A DNA stretch of 64,000 bases from Eubacterium sp. (lineage in GTDB: Bacteria; Bacillota; Clostridia; Lachnospirales; Lachnospiraceae), in contig JAEFAB010000074.1 of the NCBI GenBank assembly GCA_016292095.1, forward strand, positions 1-64,000, given 5' to 3'. The notes beneath the pieces were generated by a model. That model saw only the letters and a program-made list of their open reading frames with translations. It did no database searches and was not told the origin of the DNA. The position numbers and the translations under genes are program-made. Shown in pieces: positions 19,993 to 29,519 of the stretch; position 1 is the stretch's first letter, and the number at the start of each line of letters is the position of its first letter.

Positions 19993-20754
19993 CTACAGAC
20001 GTACTGATACGCCCTTCTCATTCAAATACTTCTTTAATTCACTGATTTCCAATTCTTTGTAGTGGAACAAAGATGCCGCTAATGCTGCATCTGCTTTTCC
20101 TGCTGTCAATGCATCATAAAAGTGTTCACAGTTTCCTGCTCCACCGGATGCAATAACCGGAATCGATACATTCTCTGCAATGACTTTCGTTAGTTCAATA
20201 TCGTATCCCTGTTTTACACCATCACAATCCATACTGGTAAGAAGAATTTCTCCTGCTCCCAGTTTATCAGCTTTCATTGCCCATTCTACAGCGTCAATTC
20301 CCATGTCGATACGACCACCGTTTTTATAAATAGTCCAACCGGAACCATCTGCACGTCTCTTGGCATCAATGGCAACAACAACGCACTGGCTACCGAATTT
20401 ATCTGCAGCATCACTAATGAGCTGTGGGTTCATAATTGCCGCAGAGTTAATGGAAATCTTGTCGGCTCCTTCTCGCAAAATTGCACGGAAGTCATCCACA
20501 GTACGAATTCCACCACCTACGGTAAACGGAATGAAAACCTGTTCCGCTACACGACGTACCAAATCTGCCACAGTTTCTCTGTGATCTGACGAAGCTGTGA
20601 TATCCAAAAATACCAGTTCATCCGCACCGGCTTCATTGTATGCTTTTGCAACTTCTACCGGATCTCCGGCATCACGAAGATTCACAAAATTGGTTCCTTT
20701 TACTACTCGATTATTATTGATATCCAAACATGGAATGATTCTTTTTGTAAACAT
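19993..20754 (-). CDS. hisF: Imidazole glycerol phosphate synthase cyclase subunit
   Basis: [54 protein letters not shown]. Confidence 0.96.
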   Translation of the reverse strand: MFTKRIIPCLDINNNRVVKGTNFVNLRDAGDPVEVAKAYNEAGADELVFLDITASSDHRETVADLVRRVAEQVFIPFTVGGGIRTVDDFRAILREGADKISINSAAIMNPQLISDAADKFGSQCVVVAIDAKRRADGSGWTIYKNGGRIDMGIDAVEWAMKADKLGAGEILLTSMDCDGVKQGYDIELTKVIAENVSIPVIASGGAGNCEHFYDALTAGKADAALAASLFHYKELEISELKKYLNEKGVSVRL

Positions 20755-20775
20755 ATTTAAACTCCTACTTCAATC

Positions 20776-21384
20776 CTATTTTAATTTTGCAAAATTCTTT
20801 AATATTTCAAGGCCAACGTCACCGCTCTTTTCCGGATGGAACTGACATGCAAACACATTGTCCTTTTCCACGGAAGCATGAATATGGGTTCCATATTCGG
20901 TAGAAGCTTTCACGATTTCCTCTTCCTTTGCTTTTAAATAATAGGAATGTACAAAATAAACATAGGCATCATTGTGAATTCCTTCAAATAATCGGCCATT
21001 GTTTGTAAGTTCCAGAGAATTCCATCCAATGTGCGGGATTTTTAATCCATCCGCATCCGGAATTCTCAAAATTTTCCCCGGAAGGATTCCCAATCCGGAA
21101 ACTCCCGGTGTTTCATCACTGCTTTCAAACAACAGCTGTAATCCCAAACAGATTCCCATAAACGGAATCTTTTTATCGACAATATCATAAATGGTATTTT
21201 CCAAATGATAATCTTTGATTTTCTGCATTGCATCACCAAAGGCTCCAACCCCCGGTAATACGACATGGTCTGCATTCAGCAATACATCGGTATCTCTTGT
21301 CAGAATAGTTTCCTCTCCAATGTACTGAAATGCTTTCTCTACACTTTTGATATTTCCTGCATCATAATCAATTATTGCTATCAT
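20776..21384 (-). CDS. hisH: Imidazole glycerol phosphate synthase amidotransferase subunit
   Basis: MIAIIDYDAGNIKSVEKA, LPGVGAFGDAM, GICLGLQLLFESS, FHPEKSG; start reassigned to the internal ATG. Confidence 0.95.
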   Translation of the reverse strand: MIAIIDYDAGNIKSVEKAFQYIGEETILTRDTDVLLNADHVVLPGVGAFGDAMQKIKDYHLENTIYDIVDKKIPFMGICLGLQLLFESSDETPGVSGLGILPGKILRIPDADGLKIPHIGWNSLELTNNGRLFEGIHNDAYVYFVHSYYLKAKEEEIVKASTEYGTHIHASVEKDNVFACQFHPEKSGDVGLEILKNFAKLK

Positions 21385-21403
21385 AATAAATCTCCTGTCC
21401 TTT

Positions 21404-22882
21404 TTATGCCTGTGCATCCAGTTCAAACCAGAATTCTACGCCATCCGGTTTATTTTCCACACCATAGTTCTTTTCGTGACGCTCCATAATGGCTTTTACA
21501 ATGGAAAGTCCAATGCCGTTTCCACCGTAAGCTCTGGTTCTTGCTTTGTCCACTTTATAGAACTTTTCCCAGATATTTTCCAACTCGTCCTGTGGAATAT
21601 TCTCCCCGGAGTTGAAAACAGACACTCTTAATATACCATCTTTTGATAATATTTTCACTTTAATTTTTTTCGTTTTATCTACATGATGTAAGGCATTGCT
21701 CAAGTAATTTGTAATCACCTGTTCAATCTGAAATTCATCTGCCCAGACGTAAACAGGTTTTTCCTCTGAAAACGCAATGGTAACGCCCTGCTCTTCACAC
21801 TTAATTCGCATAGAGTCAATCACACCCCGAATTACCGAAACCACATCAAACCGTTCCATCTGCACTGCATTCTCTCCCTGTTCCAACTGAATCAAATTCA
21901 GAAGCTGTTTCACCATCTTATTCATCTTACCGGCTTCATCGACAATTACATCGCAGTAATACTGCATATCTTCCGGATTCTCCATAACCCCTTCCTGAAG
22001 TCCTTCCGCATAGCCCTGAATCAAAGCAATCGGTGTCTTCAATTCGTGGGATACATTGGAGATGAATTCTTTTCGCATTTCATCCATCTGCTCTTTTTGT
22101 TCAATATCCCGATGGAGTTCCACATTGGCATTTTTCAGATCCGTGATTGTTTCTTCCAGTTTTTCAGAAAGCTCATTCATGCTTTCTCCCAACACCCCGA
22201 TTTCATCCTTACGATTTCCTTCGTACTTTGTATCAAAATCCAGATCTGACATTTTTTTGGAAATCTCAGCCAGCTGTAACACCGGTTTGGTATATCTTCG
22301 GGTAATCAGAATAATGGTTAAAGTTGTTAAAATTAACAACACAATTCCCACTACCAAATAAAATTTATTGCTGATGGAAATACTCTCTTCAAAGTTTTCC
22401 ACCGACATACGAATTAGCACAATTCCTCCACTAGGTAATGTAGCAAACAATTCATAATATTTTCTGGAACTTTCCTCTTCTTCCGTGGACTGAATCTTGT
22501 AATTCTTTCCTTCTTCAATAATTTCCGGTGCTTCTTTCTGCTCCCGGTTATTTCCCAGAATCATATCCTTTCCACGCAAAATCAGCATATTCCCTGAACC
22601 GTATTCGTAAATCGGAGACCAGGAGCTGTCGAAGAGAACCATGGACGCTCCGTATTTTTCACAGACTGCTGTAAGACGAACAATATTCTCGGAAGAAGAA
22701 ATATCCACATCTTTCGAAGATATGGACTTCACTTTCTCATATACCTTCTTGATTGACTTCTGCTTCTTTCCTGCATAATATTTTCCCAAATATACACTGC
22801 CAAAAGCCCCGGCTAGAGCAATAGCCAGGGACATAATAACGATAATAGAAATTGTTAATTTAAAACCAATGGAATGTCTCAT
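21404..22882 (-). CDS. Sensor histidine kinase (HAMP, HisKA, HATPase)
   Basis: FISNVSHELKTPIALIQGYAEGL; YGGNGIGLSIVKAIMERH. Confidence 0.93.
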   Translation of the reverse strand: MRHSIGFKLTISIIVIMSLAIALAGAFGSVYLGKYYAGKKQKSIKKVYEKVKSISSKDVDISSSENIVRLTAVCEKYGASMVLFDSSWSPIYEYGSGNMLILRGKDMILGNNREQKEAPEIIEEGKNYKIQSTEEEESSRKYYELFATLPSGGIVLIRMSVENFEESISISNKFYLVVGIVLLILTTLTIILITRRYTKPVLQLAEISKKMSDLDFDTKYEGNRKDEIGVLGESMNELSEKLEETITDLKNANVELHRDIEQKEQMDEMRKEFISNVSHELKTPIALIQGYAEGLQEGVMENPEDMQYYCDVIVDEAGKMNKMVKQLLNLIQLEQGENAVQMERFDVVSVIRGVIDSMRIKCEEQGVTIAFSEEKPVYVWADEFQIEQVITNYLSNALHHVDKTKKIKVKILSKDGILRVSVFNSGENIPQDELENIWEKFYKVDKARTRAYGGNGIGLSIVKAIMERHEKNYGVENKPDGVEFWFELDAQA

Positions 22883-22897
22883 ATTTTTACCTTCTTA

Positions 22898-23578
22898 TTA
22901 ATCATCCACTTCAAACTTGTAACCCATTCCCCAAATTGTATGGATATAGGTTCCGCAATCTCCAAGTTTGCTGCGAAGTTTCTTCACATGGGTGTCAATT
23001 GTTCTTGCATCGCCAAAATAATCATAATTCCAAACATTGTTGAGAATATTTTCTCTGGACAATGCAATTCCCTTATTCTTCACAAAATAAGCAAGCAGTT
23101 CAAATTCTTTAAAACTCAGTTCAATAGGTTCGCCGTTAGCCTTCACCGTATGGGCAGCTTGATTGATTTCCAGTCTTCCGGCCTGTTCGATTTCATTGCT
23201 TCCCAGATTTCCTGTTCTTCTTAAAATTGCATCTACTCTGGCCACGAGAATACGTGGGCTGAAAGGTTTCGTAATATACTCGTCCACGCCCAGTTCAAAG
23301 CCAAGCAATTCATCACTTTCCTCACCTTTTGCCGTCAACATCATAATAGGCACTTTGGAGTTTTTACGAATTTCTCTGCAAACTTCCCAACCATCCATTT
23401 TCGGCATCATAACATCCAACAAAATCAAATCAATGTCCGGATGTTCCACAAATAAATCAATTGCTTCTTCTCCATCTGCAGCTTCCAACACCTGATAATT
23501 CTTTCTCGTCAGGAAGTCTTTTACCAACTTTCGCATTCTTGCTTCATCATCCACAACCAATATTTTTAATTGTTCCAT
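22898..23578 (-). CDS. OmpR-family response regulator
   Basis: ILVVDDEARMRKL, LILLDVMMPKMDGWEV, winged-helix C-terminus. Confidence 0.95.
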   Translation of the reverse strand: MEQLKILVVDDEARMRKLVKDFLTRKNYQVLEAADGEEAIDLFVEHPDIDLILLDVMMPKMDGWEVCREIRKNSKVPIMMLTAKGEESDELLGFELGVDEYITKPFSPRILVARVDAILRRTGNLGSNEIEQAGRLEINQAAHTVKANGEPIELSFKEFELLAYFVKNKGIALSRENILNNVWNYDYFGDARTIDTHVKKLRSKLGDCGTYIHTIWGMGYKFEVDD

Positions 23579-23700
23579 AAAACACCTCCTGAAATTCTAC
23601 TTTCTTCCATTAAACACCGAAACTGTGTTAATTTTATGAACTAAACTGTTTTTTTCATATAATACAAGCCCTGCTTTTGTCAGTACTCGTTCCAAGTTTT

Positions 23701-24198
23701 TCACAGCATTCCCTTGAGCTTATCATATATTTCTTTTGCCACTGCAAGCTTGTACATCAGTCGGCTTTCCTGTGGTTCTATTTCCACAAAAAATCCATCA
23801 ACCTGTCCCTGATAATCAATGGCAAAATAAACCTGTCCCGGAACAGATGCCTCCGCATTTTCCGGATCCACATTTCCCATAGTTCCGGTCACACCAATTC
23901 CAATGTCTGCCCGGTAGGCTTTGGCACAGGCCTGCGCCATTTCCTTTGCCGTTTCCACGGAGTAAACAGAATACTTTTCGAGCACCTCCGCCGAAACGCC
24001 CTGCATGATTTTTGCCTCATTACAGTACGTGACAAAAGCACCTTTGAATACTGCCGAAGAACCTTCTGTGTCAGTAATTAAAGATGCAAGTTGTCCTGCC
24101 GTAGCACTTTCCATAGTTGTAATTGTCAGTTTCTTTTCAATAATATCTTTGGTCAGATTTTCATAGTCTTTCCGAATCTCTTGTTCACAATAATTCAT
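23701..24198 (-). CDS. CinA C-terminal family protein (nicotinamide-nucleotide amidase-like)
   Basis: LTITTMESATAGQLASLITDTEGSSAVFKGAFVTYCNEAK; GIGVTGTMG. Confidence 0.85.
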   Translation of the reverse strand: MNYCEQEIRKDYENLTKDIIEKKLTITTMESATAGQLASLITDTEGSSAVFKGAFVTYCNEAKIMQGVSAEVLEKYSVYSVETAKEMAQACAKAYRADIGIGVTGTMGNVDPENAEASVPGQVYFAIDYQGQVDGFFVEIEPQESRLMYKLAVAKEIYDKLKGML

Positions 24199-24210
24199 AC
24201 TTCATTTCCT

Positions 24211-24606
24211 TTACAGCAGGCTTGTTCCTTCGCCCATTACAACGATTTCCACTGCAGTAGCATTCTCCAAATGAAATGTCATCATTTTATTTCCAGTCTG
24301 TTCGTTATAAATATCTCTCAGATTTGGACTTGCATCCAACATTGCTTCAGCATATTTTCCATCCGTTTCAAACACTGCTTCTCCGGTGTAACGCATCCAA
24401 TGTCCGTCCTGCTTGCAGGCAACAATCTCGGTTTTCGGGTTGTTCTGTAACTGACGGTAAACATTCTTGAAATCACCTACTCCGAAAATAACCTTTCCAT
24501 CCATTTCCAAATGTGCTCCCAACGGACGCAACTTTGGCTGGTCTCCATCTACGGTTGCAAGAAAAAATACTCCTGCCTCTGTTAAAAAATCATTTACTTT
24601 ACTCAT
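24211..24606 (-). CDS. Pyridoxamine 5'-phosphate oxidase-like protein
   Basis: FFLATVDGDQPKLRPLGAHLEMDGKVIFGVGDFKNVYRQLQNNPKTEI; start moved to ATG with RBS GGAGG. Confidence 0.8.
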   Translation of the reverse strand: MSKVNDFLTEAGVFFLATVDGDQPKLRPLGAHLEMDGKVIFGVGDFKNVYRQLQNNPKTEIVACKQDGHWMRYTGEAVFETDGKYAEAMLDASPNLRDIYNEQTGNKMMTFHLENATAVEIVVMGEGTSLL

Positions 24607-24647
24607 AATATGCCTCCTATTCTCCATAATACGTACATTATATCAAA

Positions 24648-24675
24648 AAAAGGATGGTTAAAAAACCATCCTTCC
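24648..24675 (-). terminator. Rho-independent terminator
   Basis: AAGGATGGTT-aaaa-AACCATCCTT, U-tract on the minus strand. Confidence 0.75.
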
Positions 24676-24679
24676 TATT

Positions 24680-24991
24680 TTACAAAAACTTTACTGCAGT
24701 TCCGTAGGCAATAACCTCAGCTGCTCCCTGCATAATTCCGGAAGTTGTAAATCTTACGTTTACAACCGCATCTGCTCCCATCTGCTGTGCTTCCTCAACC
24801 ATACGGTTTGTTGCAAGAGTTCTTGCTTCATTCATCATTTCGGTATAGCCTTTAATTTCTCCACCAACGATTGTTTTTAATCCTGCCATAAAATCTTTTC
24901 CGACATGTTTAGAATGTACAGTACTTCCTTTTACAATCCCTAATGTTTCCAGTTCTTTTCCTCCAATGTAGTCTGTGTTAACAATAATCAT
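24680..24991 (-). CDS. YbjQ family (heavy-metal-binding domain) protein
   Basis: GIVKGSTVHSKHVGKDFMAGLKTIVGGEIKGYTEMMNEAR, MGADAVVNVRF. Confidence 0.9.
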   Translation of the reverse strand: MIIVNTDYIGGKELETLGIVKGSTVHSKHVGKDFMAGLKTIVGGEIKGYTEMMNEARTLATNRMVEEAQQMGADAVVNVRFTTSGIMQGAAEVIAYGTAVKFL

Positions 24992-25082
24992 TTTCTGCCT
25001 CCTTTTTTATAAATGATTTTCTATATCTATCATACTATATTTCTTAGTTGTTGCAAGAAATTCATTGATATCTCAGAAATAT

Positions 25083-25120
25083 AAAAAGACCGCATCCTCA
25101 ATCGAGATGCAGTCTTTTTA
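25083..25120 (-). terminator. Terminator of ssrA
   Basis: AAAAAGACYGCATC...GATGCRGTCTTTTT hairpin immediately after the tmRNA 3' end. Confidence 0.8.
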
Positions 25121-25121
25121 G

Positions 25122-25461
25122 TGGACCAGATGGGAGTTGAACCCATGTCCAAAAGTCCTTCCACCGTTCTTCTACTATCATAGTTCGTTATTTAACATTC
25201 CCTCGGGGTAACGGAAACGAACATCCTTTACCCTTTGGTAGCTTCATAAATCTCCTGACTGCGCAAAGCTTTGCAACCAGGGTGCCCTACAAAAAGTCGA
25301 TGCCAAATTTCAGGGTGTAGGAGTCCTAAAACTGACAGCTGCCATAATTAGGCAGCGTATGCTAATTTATTATCAGCGTTTAATTTAATTGTGTGAGTTA
25401 ACGCATCACCTGCGGATAGCTTCACCAGCTTCCAAACCCCTGTCGAAACCAGTACTGGCCC
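25122..25461 (-). ncRNA. ssrA: tmRNA; inferred tag ADNKLAYAA (25348-25377)
   Basis: Minus strand: GGGCCAG...TGGTTTCGACAGGGG 5' end, tag ORF GCT GAT AAT AAA TTA GCA TAC GCT GCC TAA, 3' tRNA-like GGGTTCAACTCCCATCTGGTCCA; acceptor GGGCCAG/CTGGTCC pairs. Confidence 0.93.
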
Positions 25462-25488
25462 TTACTGGATATTTAAATCTGTTTCAAG

Positions 25489-25517
25489 ATTATCGCACAC
25501 TTTTTATAAAAAATCAA
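25489..25517 (-). promoter_or_regulatory. Putative ssrA promoter
   Basis: Minus strand TTGATT, 17-bp spacer, GATAAT upstream of the tmRNA 5' end. Confidence 0.5.
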
Positions 25518-25601
25518 CTATCAATCCATGGAAAAAGTGCATTGTCGCCAAAATCACGACAATGCACCTATACTTCTCCCTATAATCCAATTGAATGGCA
25601 T

Positions 25602-26516
25602 TTAATTCTCATTTTCTTCTATATACTTGCTTGCCGCCAATGCTGCCACTGCACCATCTGCCGCAGCGGTAGTTAACTGTCTAACCGCTTTAGTTCGACA
25701 ATCTCCTGCCGTAAACAAGCCATCCTGAGATGTAGTACACGCTTCCGTAGCCACCACATAACCGTAATTATCCAGTTCCACTTCTTCCTTGAAATTCTCG
25801 TTTTCCGGAATCTGTCCAACTGCCACAAATATTCCTGATACTTCCAAAACCCGCTCTTCGCTAGTTTTCACATTTTTTACTTTCAAACCGGTTACCATTG
25901 GTTCCCCTTGGATTTCTACGGGAACACTGTCAAGCACCAGTTCTACATTTTCCTTCTCCTGCAAAATCGAAGACAGCTTCTGTTCGCCTCTAAAGGAATC
26001 CCTACGATGCACCAGATAGACCTTTGCACAATAGTTGGACAAGAAAATCGCATCCTCCAACGCTGTATTTCCACCACCAACGACAACAACATTTCTATTT
26101 CTGAAAAACATTCCATCGCAAGTAGCACAATAGGATACGCCTGCACCAATCATTGCTTCTTCCCTTTCCAAGCCCAAAGTTCTGCGCTTCAGACCTGTAG
26201 CAAGAATTACAGTCTTCCCTTCATATTCACCTTTTCCCGTGTGGATTTTCCAAACACCATTTTCCTTTTCAATTTTTTCGGCTTTCTCATAAACTATTTC
26301 AGCACCCAAATCTTTTGCCTGATTAAAAAGATTTGTTGCAAATTCAAATCCTGATACTTTTGCAATTCCCGGATAGTTTTCAATTTCCGGTGTATTCACA
26401 ATCTGTCCACCGTAAGCTTTTTCTTCGAATAAAACCACGCTTCTTCCTGCACGCAATCCATAAATTGCCGCAGACATTCCTGCCGGTCCGGCCCCTATAA
26501 TCATAATATCGTACAT
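25602..26516 (-). CDS. trxB: Thioredoxin-disulfide reductase
   Basis: IIGAGPAGMSAAIYGLRAG, CATCDGMFFRNRNVVVVGGGNTALEDA, FTAGDCRTKAVRQLTTAAADGA. Confidence 0.95.
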   Translation of the reverse strand: MYDIMIIGAGPAGMSAAIYGLRAGRSVVLFEEKAYGGQIVNTPEIENYPGIAKVSGFEFATNLFNQAKDLGAEIVYEKAEKIEKENGVWKIHTGKGEYEGKTVILATGLKRRTLGLEREEAMIGAGVSYCATCDGMFFRNRNVVVVGGGNTALEDAIFLSNYCAKVYLVHRRDSFRGEQKLSSILQEKENVELVLDSVPVEIQGEPMVTGLKVKNVKTSEERVLEVSGIFVAVGQIPENENFKEEVELDNYGYVVATEACTTSQDGLFTAGDCRTKAVRQLTTAAADGAVAALAASKYIEENEN

Positions 26517-26540
26517 AGCATTTCCTCCTCTAGCACAAAA

Positions 26541-26577
26541 GGGAAAGCCCTTTTTACCAGACTTTCCCTTTCTCCCT
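26541..26577 (-). terminator. Terminator downstream of trxA
   Basis: AAAGGGAAAG...CTTTCCCTTT hairpin. Confidence 0.65.
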
Positions 26578-26582
26578 ATCTA

Positions 26583-26894
26583 CTATTTATTAATGAACTG
26601 CACTAATTCTTCTTTTGAAACCAGTCCTATATTTCTTGCTTCTTCTGCACCATTTTTATATAAAATCATTGTAGGGATAGACATAATCTGGTATTGCATT
26701 GCTGTCACAGGATTTTCATCAACATCCATTTTACAAATTTTGATATTTTCTGTTTCTCCTGCCACTTCTTCAACAATTGGTCCAAGCATCTGACATGGTC
26801 CACACCAGGTTGCCCAGAAATCTACCAATACCGGCTTATCTGATTTTAATACCTCTTCTTCAAATGTTGCATCTGTTACATGTGTTAATGCCAT
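26583..26894 (-). CDS. trxA: Thioredoxin
   Basis: VLVDFWATWCGPCQMLGPIVEEVA. Confidence 0.96.
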   Translation of the reverse strand: MALTHVTDATFEEEVLKSDKPVLVDFWATWCGPCQMLGPIVEEVAGETENIKICKMDVDENPVTAMQYQIMSIPTMILYKNGAEEARNIGLVSKEELVQFINK

Positions 26895-27031
26895 AATACA
26901 TTCCTCCTCTACAAAATAGTATTTTTATTTTTTTGCAAATAATACATTAGCTGTATTCCTTTGCTTGAAGAAATTATAACACAGCCAAAATTAAATTGCA
27001 AGCAATTTAATTTTATGCATTTTATTTTTTT

Positions 27032-27505
27032 CATATATTTCGTATTTTCTTGTTCTATACGGTATCATTTTCTTATAATCGCGGCATGGCGAGCCGTATA
27101 TTTCGTGTTTTCCCATTCTATACGGCACACATCCTTATGATTCGTCAAGAATTGAACCACATATTTCGTGTTTTCTCATTCTATACGGCACGCATCCTCA
27201 TGACTCGTCAAAAATCGAACCACATATTTCGTGTTTTCTCATTCTATACGGCACGCATCCTCATGACTCGTCAAAAATCGAACCACATATTTCACATTTT
27301 CTCATTCTATACGGCACGCATCCTCATGACTCGTCAAGAATTGAACCACATATTTCGCGTTTTCTCATTCTATACAGCACGCATCCTTATGACTCGTCAA
27401 GAATTGAACCACATATTTCGCGTTTTCCCATTCTATACGGCACACATCCTTATGACTCGTCAAGAATCGAACCACATATTTCACATTTTCTCTTCCTATA
27501 CTGTT
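27032..27505. repeat. Tandem array of eight 63-bp units (constant period) abutting the stop codon of the M18 aminopeptidase gene
   Basis: The (CA)TATTTCR anchor recurs with TTT starting at 27038, 27101, 27164, 27227, 27290, 27353, 27416, 27479: exactly 63 bp each time. Confidence 0.95.
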
Positions 27506-28894
27506 TTATGCGTCCTTCAGGAAAGCTTTGTAGCACTTGTATGTTTCGTACACATCTGCTTTGCTGGTGATTTCCCACGGAGCATGCATATTGAGAACTG
27601 CTACACCACAGTCAATGACTTCCATGCCGTACAGAGAAAGAATATATGCGATGGTTCCGCCGCCGCCTTTATCTACCTTTCCTAATTCGGCAAGCTGAAA
27701 CTGAACATTATTTTCGTCCATGATTTTACGAAGTGCTGCAAGATATTCCGCATTGGCGTCGTTAGAGCCGGACTTTCCTCTGGCACCTGTAAACTTGTTG
27801 AAGACCACACCTCTGCCCAAGAATGAGGCACTTCTCTTTTCAAAAGCATCTGCAAACAATGGGTCGAATCCTGCATTTACATCAGAAGAAAGCATTCTGC
27901 TGTTCTTTAAGCAACGACGCAATATAAGATCGTTGTATTCGCCCTGTAAGTTCAACAATTCTGCTACGACATTTTCAAAGAAATGAGACTGCATTCCGGT
28001 AGCACCTACGCTTCCGATTTCTTCTTTATCTACTAAGAGACAGCAAGCACTCTTTTCTAACTCCGTTGCTTCCAACATAGCAATCAGGGATGTATAAGAA
28101 CAAACTCTATCGTCCTGACCGTAGGACATTACCATACTCTTATCAAAGCCTAATTCCCTGGCACGTCCTGCAGGAACCACTTCCAATTCTGCGGAAAGGA
28201 AATCTTCCTCTTCAATATCATAATTCTTTTTCAGAATATCCAAGACACCTAATTTCACGGCATCCTTTTCTTCTGTATCCAACGGCATATTTCCTACCAA
28301 TACATCCAGGTTTTCCCCTTCAATGACCTTTGCGGCTTTCTTATCCATCTGGTCTGCTGCAAGGTGAATTAATAAATCCGATACACAGAATACAGGATCT
28401 TCCGGTTTTTCACCAATAGCGATTTCCACAACCGTTCCGTCCTTCTTTGCAACCACACCGTGGATTGCCAATGGAATTGTTACCCACTGATATTTCTTGA
28501 TTCCACCATAATAATGGGTATCTAAATACGCCATATCTTCATTTTCATAAAGAGGGTTCTGTTTCACATCCATTCGTGGTGAATCAATGTGTGCCCCTAA
28601 AATATTCATTCCTTCACTTAAGGATTTTTTTCCAATCTGGAATAATGCAACCGCTTTATTCATATTAACGGCATAAACCTTGTCTCCGGTCTTTAATGCG
28701 ACACCTTTTTCCAATGCTTCTTCCAGAGAAATGTATCCGGCTTCCTTTGCCTGCTTCACAATTTCCTTAACACATTCTCTTTCTGTCTTGCATTCTGACA
28801 AAAAGTCAATATAATTCGCATTCAGCTGATTCAGTTCTGCCTTTGCTTTTTCATCATATGTGGTCCAAACACTCTTTCTTTCCACTTTCGTCAC
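27506..28894 (-). CDS. M18 family aminopeptidase
   Basis: GAHIDSPRMDVKQNPLYE, LLVDKEEIGSVGATGMQSHFFE, DVNAGFDPLF. Confidence 0.92.
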   Translation of the reverse strand: MTKVERKSVWTTYDEKAKAELNQLNANYIDFLSECKTERECVKEIVKQAKEAGYISLEEALEKGVALKTGDKVYAVNMNKAVALFQIGKKSLSEGMNILGAHIDSPRMDVKQNPLYENEDMAYLDTHYYGGIKKYQWVTIPLAIHGVVAKKDGTVVEIAIGEKPEDPVFCVSDLLIHLAADQMDKKAAKVIEGENLDVLVGNMPLDTEEKDAVKLGVLDILKKNYDIEEEDFLSAELEVVPAGRARELGFDKSMVMSYGQDDRVCSYTSLIAMLEATELEKSACCLLVDKEEIGSVGATGMQSHFFENVVAELLNLQGEYNDLILRRCLKNSRMLSSDVNAGFDPLFADAFEKRSASFLGRGVVFNKFTGARGKSGSNDANAEYLAALRKIMDENNVQFQLAELGKVDKGGGGTIAYILSLYGMEVIDCGVAVLNMHAPWEITSKADVYETYKCYKAFLKDA

Positions 28895-28957
28895 CTTCCT
28901 CTCTATCTGTGTCTTTATTATTTCAAATCACACAGCTAATATTCATTATACTAAAAA

Positions 28958-28997
28958 CGCAGGCATTTTCAACGTTTCTCCCTTGAAAACCCTGCGT
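28958..28997 (-). terminator. Terminator of the Nudix gene
   Basis: Minus strand ACGCAGGGTTTTCAA...TTGAAAATGCCTGCGTTTTT. Confidence 0.8.
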
Positions 28998-29002
28998 AAT
29001 TC

Positions 29003-29467
29003 TTAATATTCCTTTAACACACTTTCTACCAGATTTTCTCCTTCATATCGAACCTTTAACGTGAAGAACCGGTCATCTTTCAACAGCTTGCGCAAAAAAA
29101 TTTTATCCCCTTCCCAAAGGTTCAGGTTCAAAAGTTCTTCCTGAGGAATCCACTGCAAATCACCTTCATCACATTCCTGAAGTTCACCTTGAAATCCGGA
29201 TGCATCAAAAAGATACATATATTCTGTAATCCATTCATTGGAAATAAAAGTAATGACACCTCGGAGCCGATATTCGGTCAACGTCAATCCTGTTTCTTCC
29301 TGGACTTCTCGAAGCATACATTCTTCCGGAGTTTCATTTTCTTCAAACTTGCCGCCCACACCAATCCATTTTCCTTCATTGATGTCATTCTCTTTCTTGG
29401 TACGGTGAAGCATTAAATATTGATTATCTTTTTTGATATAGCAAAGTGTCGTATTAATATGATTCAT
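29003..29467 (-). CDS. Nudix hydrolase (MutT-like)
   Basis: Nudix box GGKFEENETPEECMLREVQEETGL. Confidence 0.9.
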   Translation of the reverse strand: MNHINTTLCYIKKDNQYLMLHRTKKENDINEGKWIGVGGKFEENETPEECMLREVQEETGLTLTEYRLRGVITFISNEWITEYMYLFDASGFQGELQECDEGDLQWIPQEELLNLNLWEGDKIFLRKLLKDDRFFTLKVRYEGENLVESVLKEY

Positions 29468-29519
29468 TGGTCTCTCTTCCTTTTTTCATAATGATAGCAT
29501 CTGATGATTATTTGTCAAC

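Noticed and set aside
25121-25150. tRNA gene (TGGACCAGATGGGAGTTGAACCC looks like a tRNA 3' end)
   Set aside because: It is the tRNA-like 3' end of the tmRNA; no anticodon arm follows, and the ssrA 5' half is at 25461.
27032-27505. Hammerhead-like ribozyme repeats in the 63-bp array
   Set aside because: Minus-strand units contain GAAA and TCATGAGG but not the CUGAUGA core in the right arrangement.
27050-27685. 211-aa + strand repeat protein
   Set aside because: No clear RBS, runs antisense through the 3' end of the M18 peptidase gene, and the open frame is a by-product of a 63-bp period. Kept only as a hypothesis in findings.
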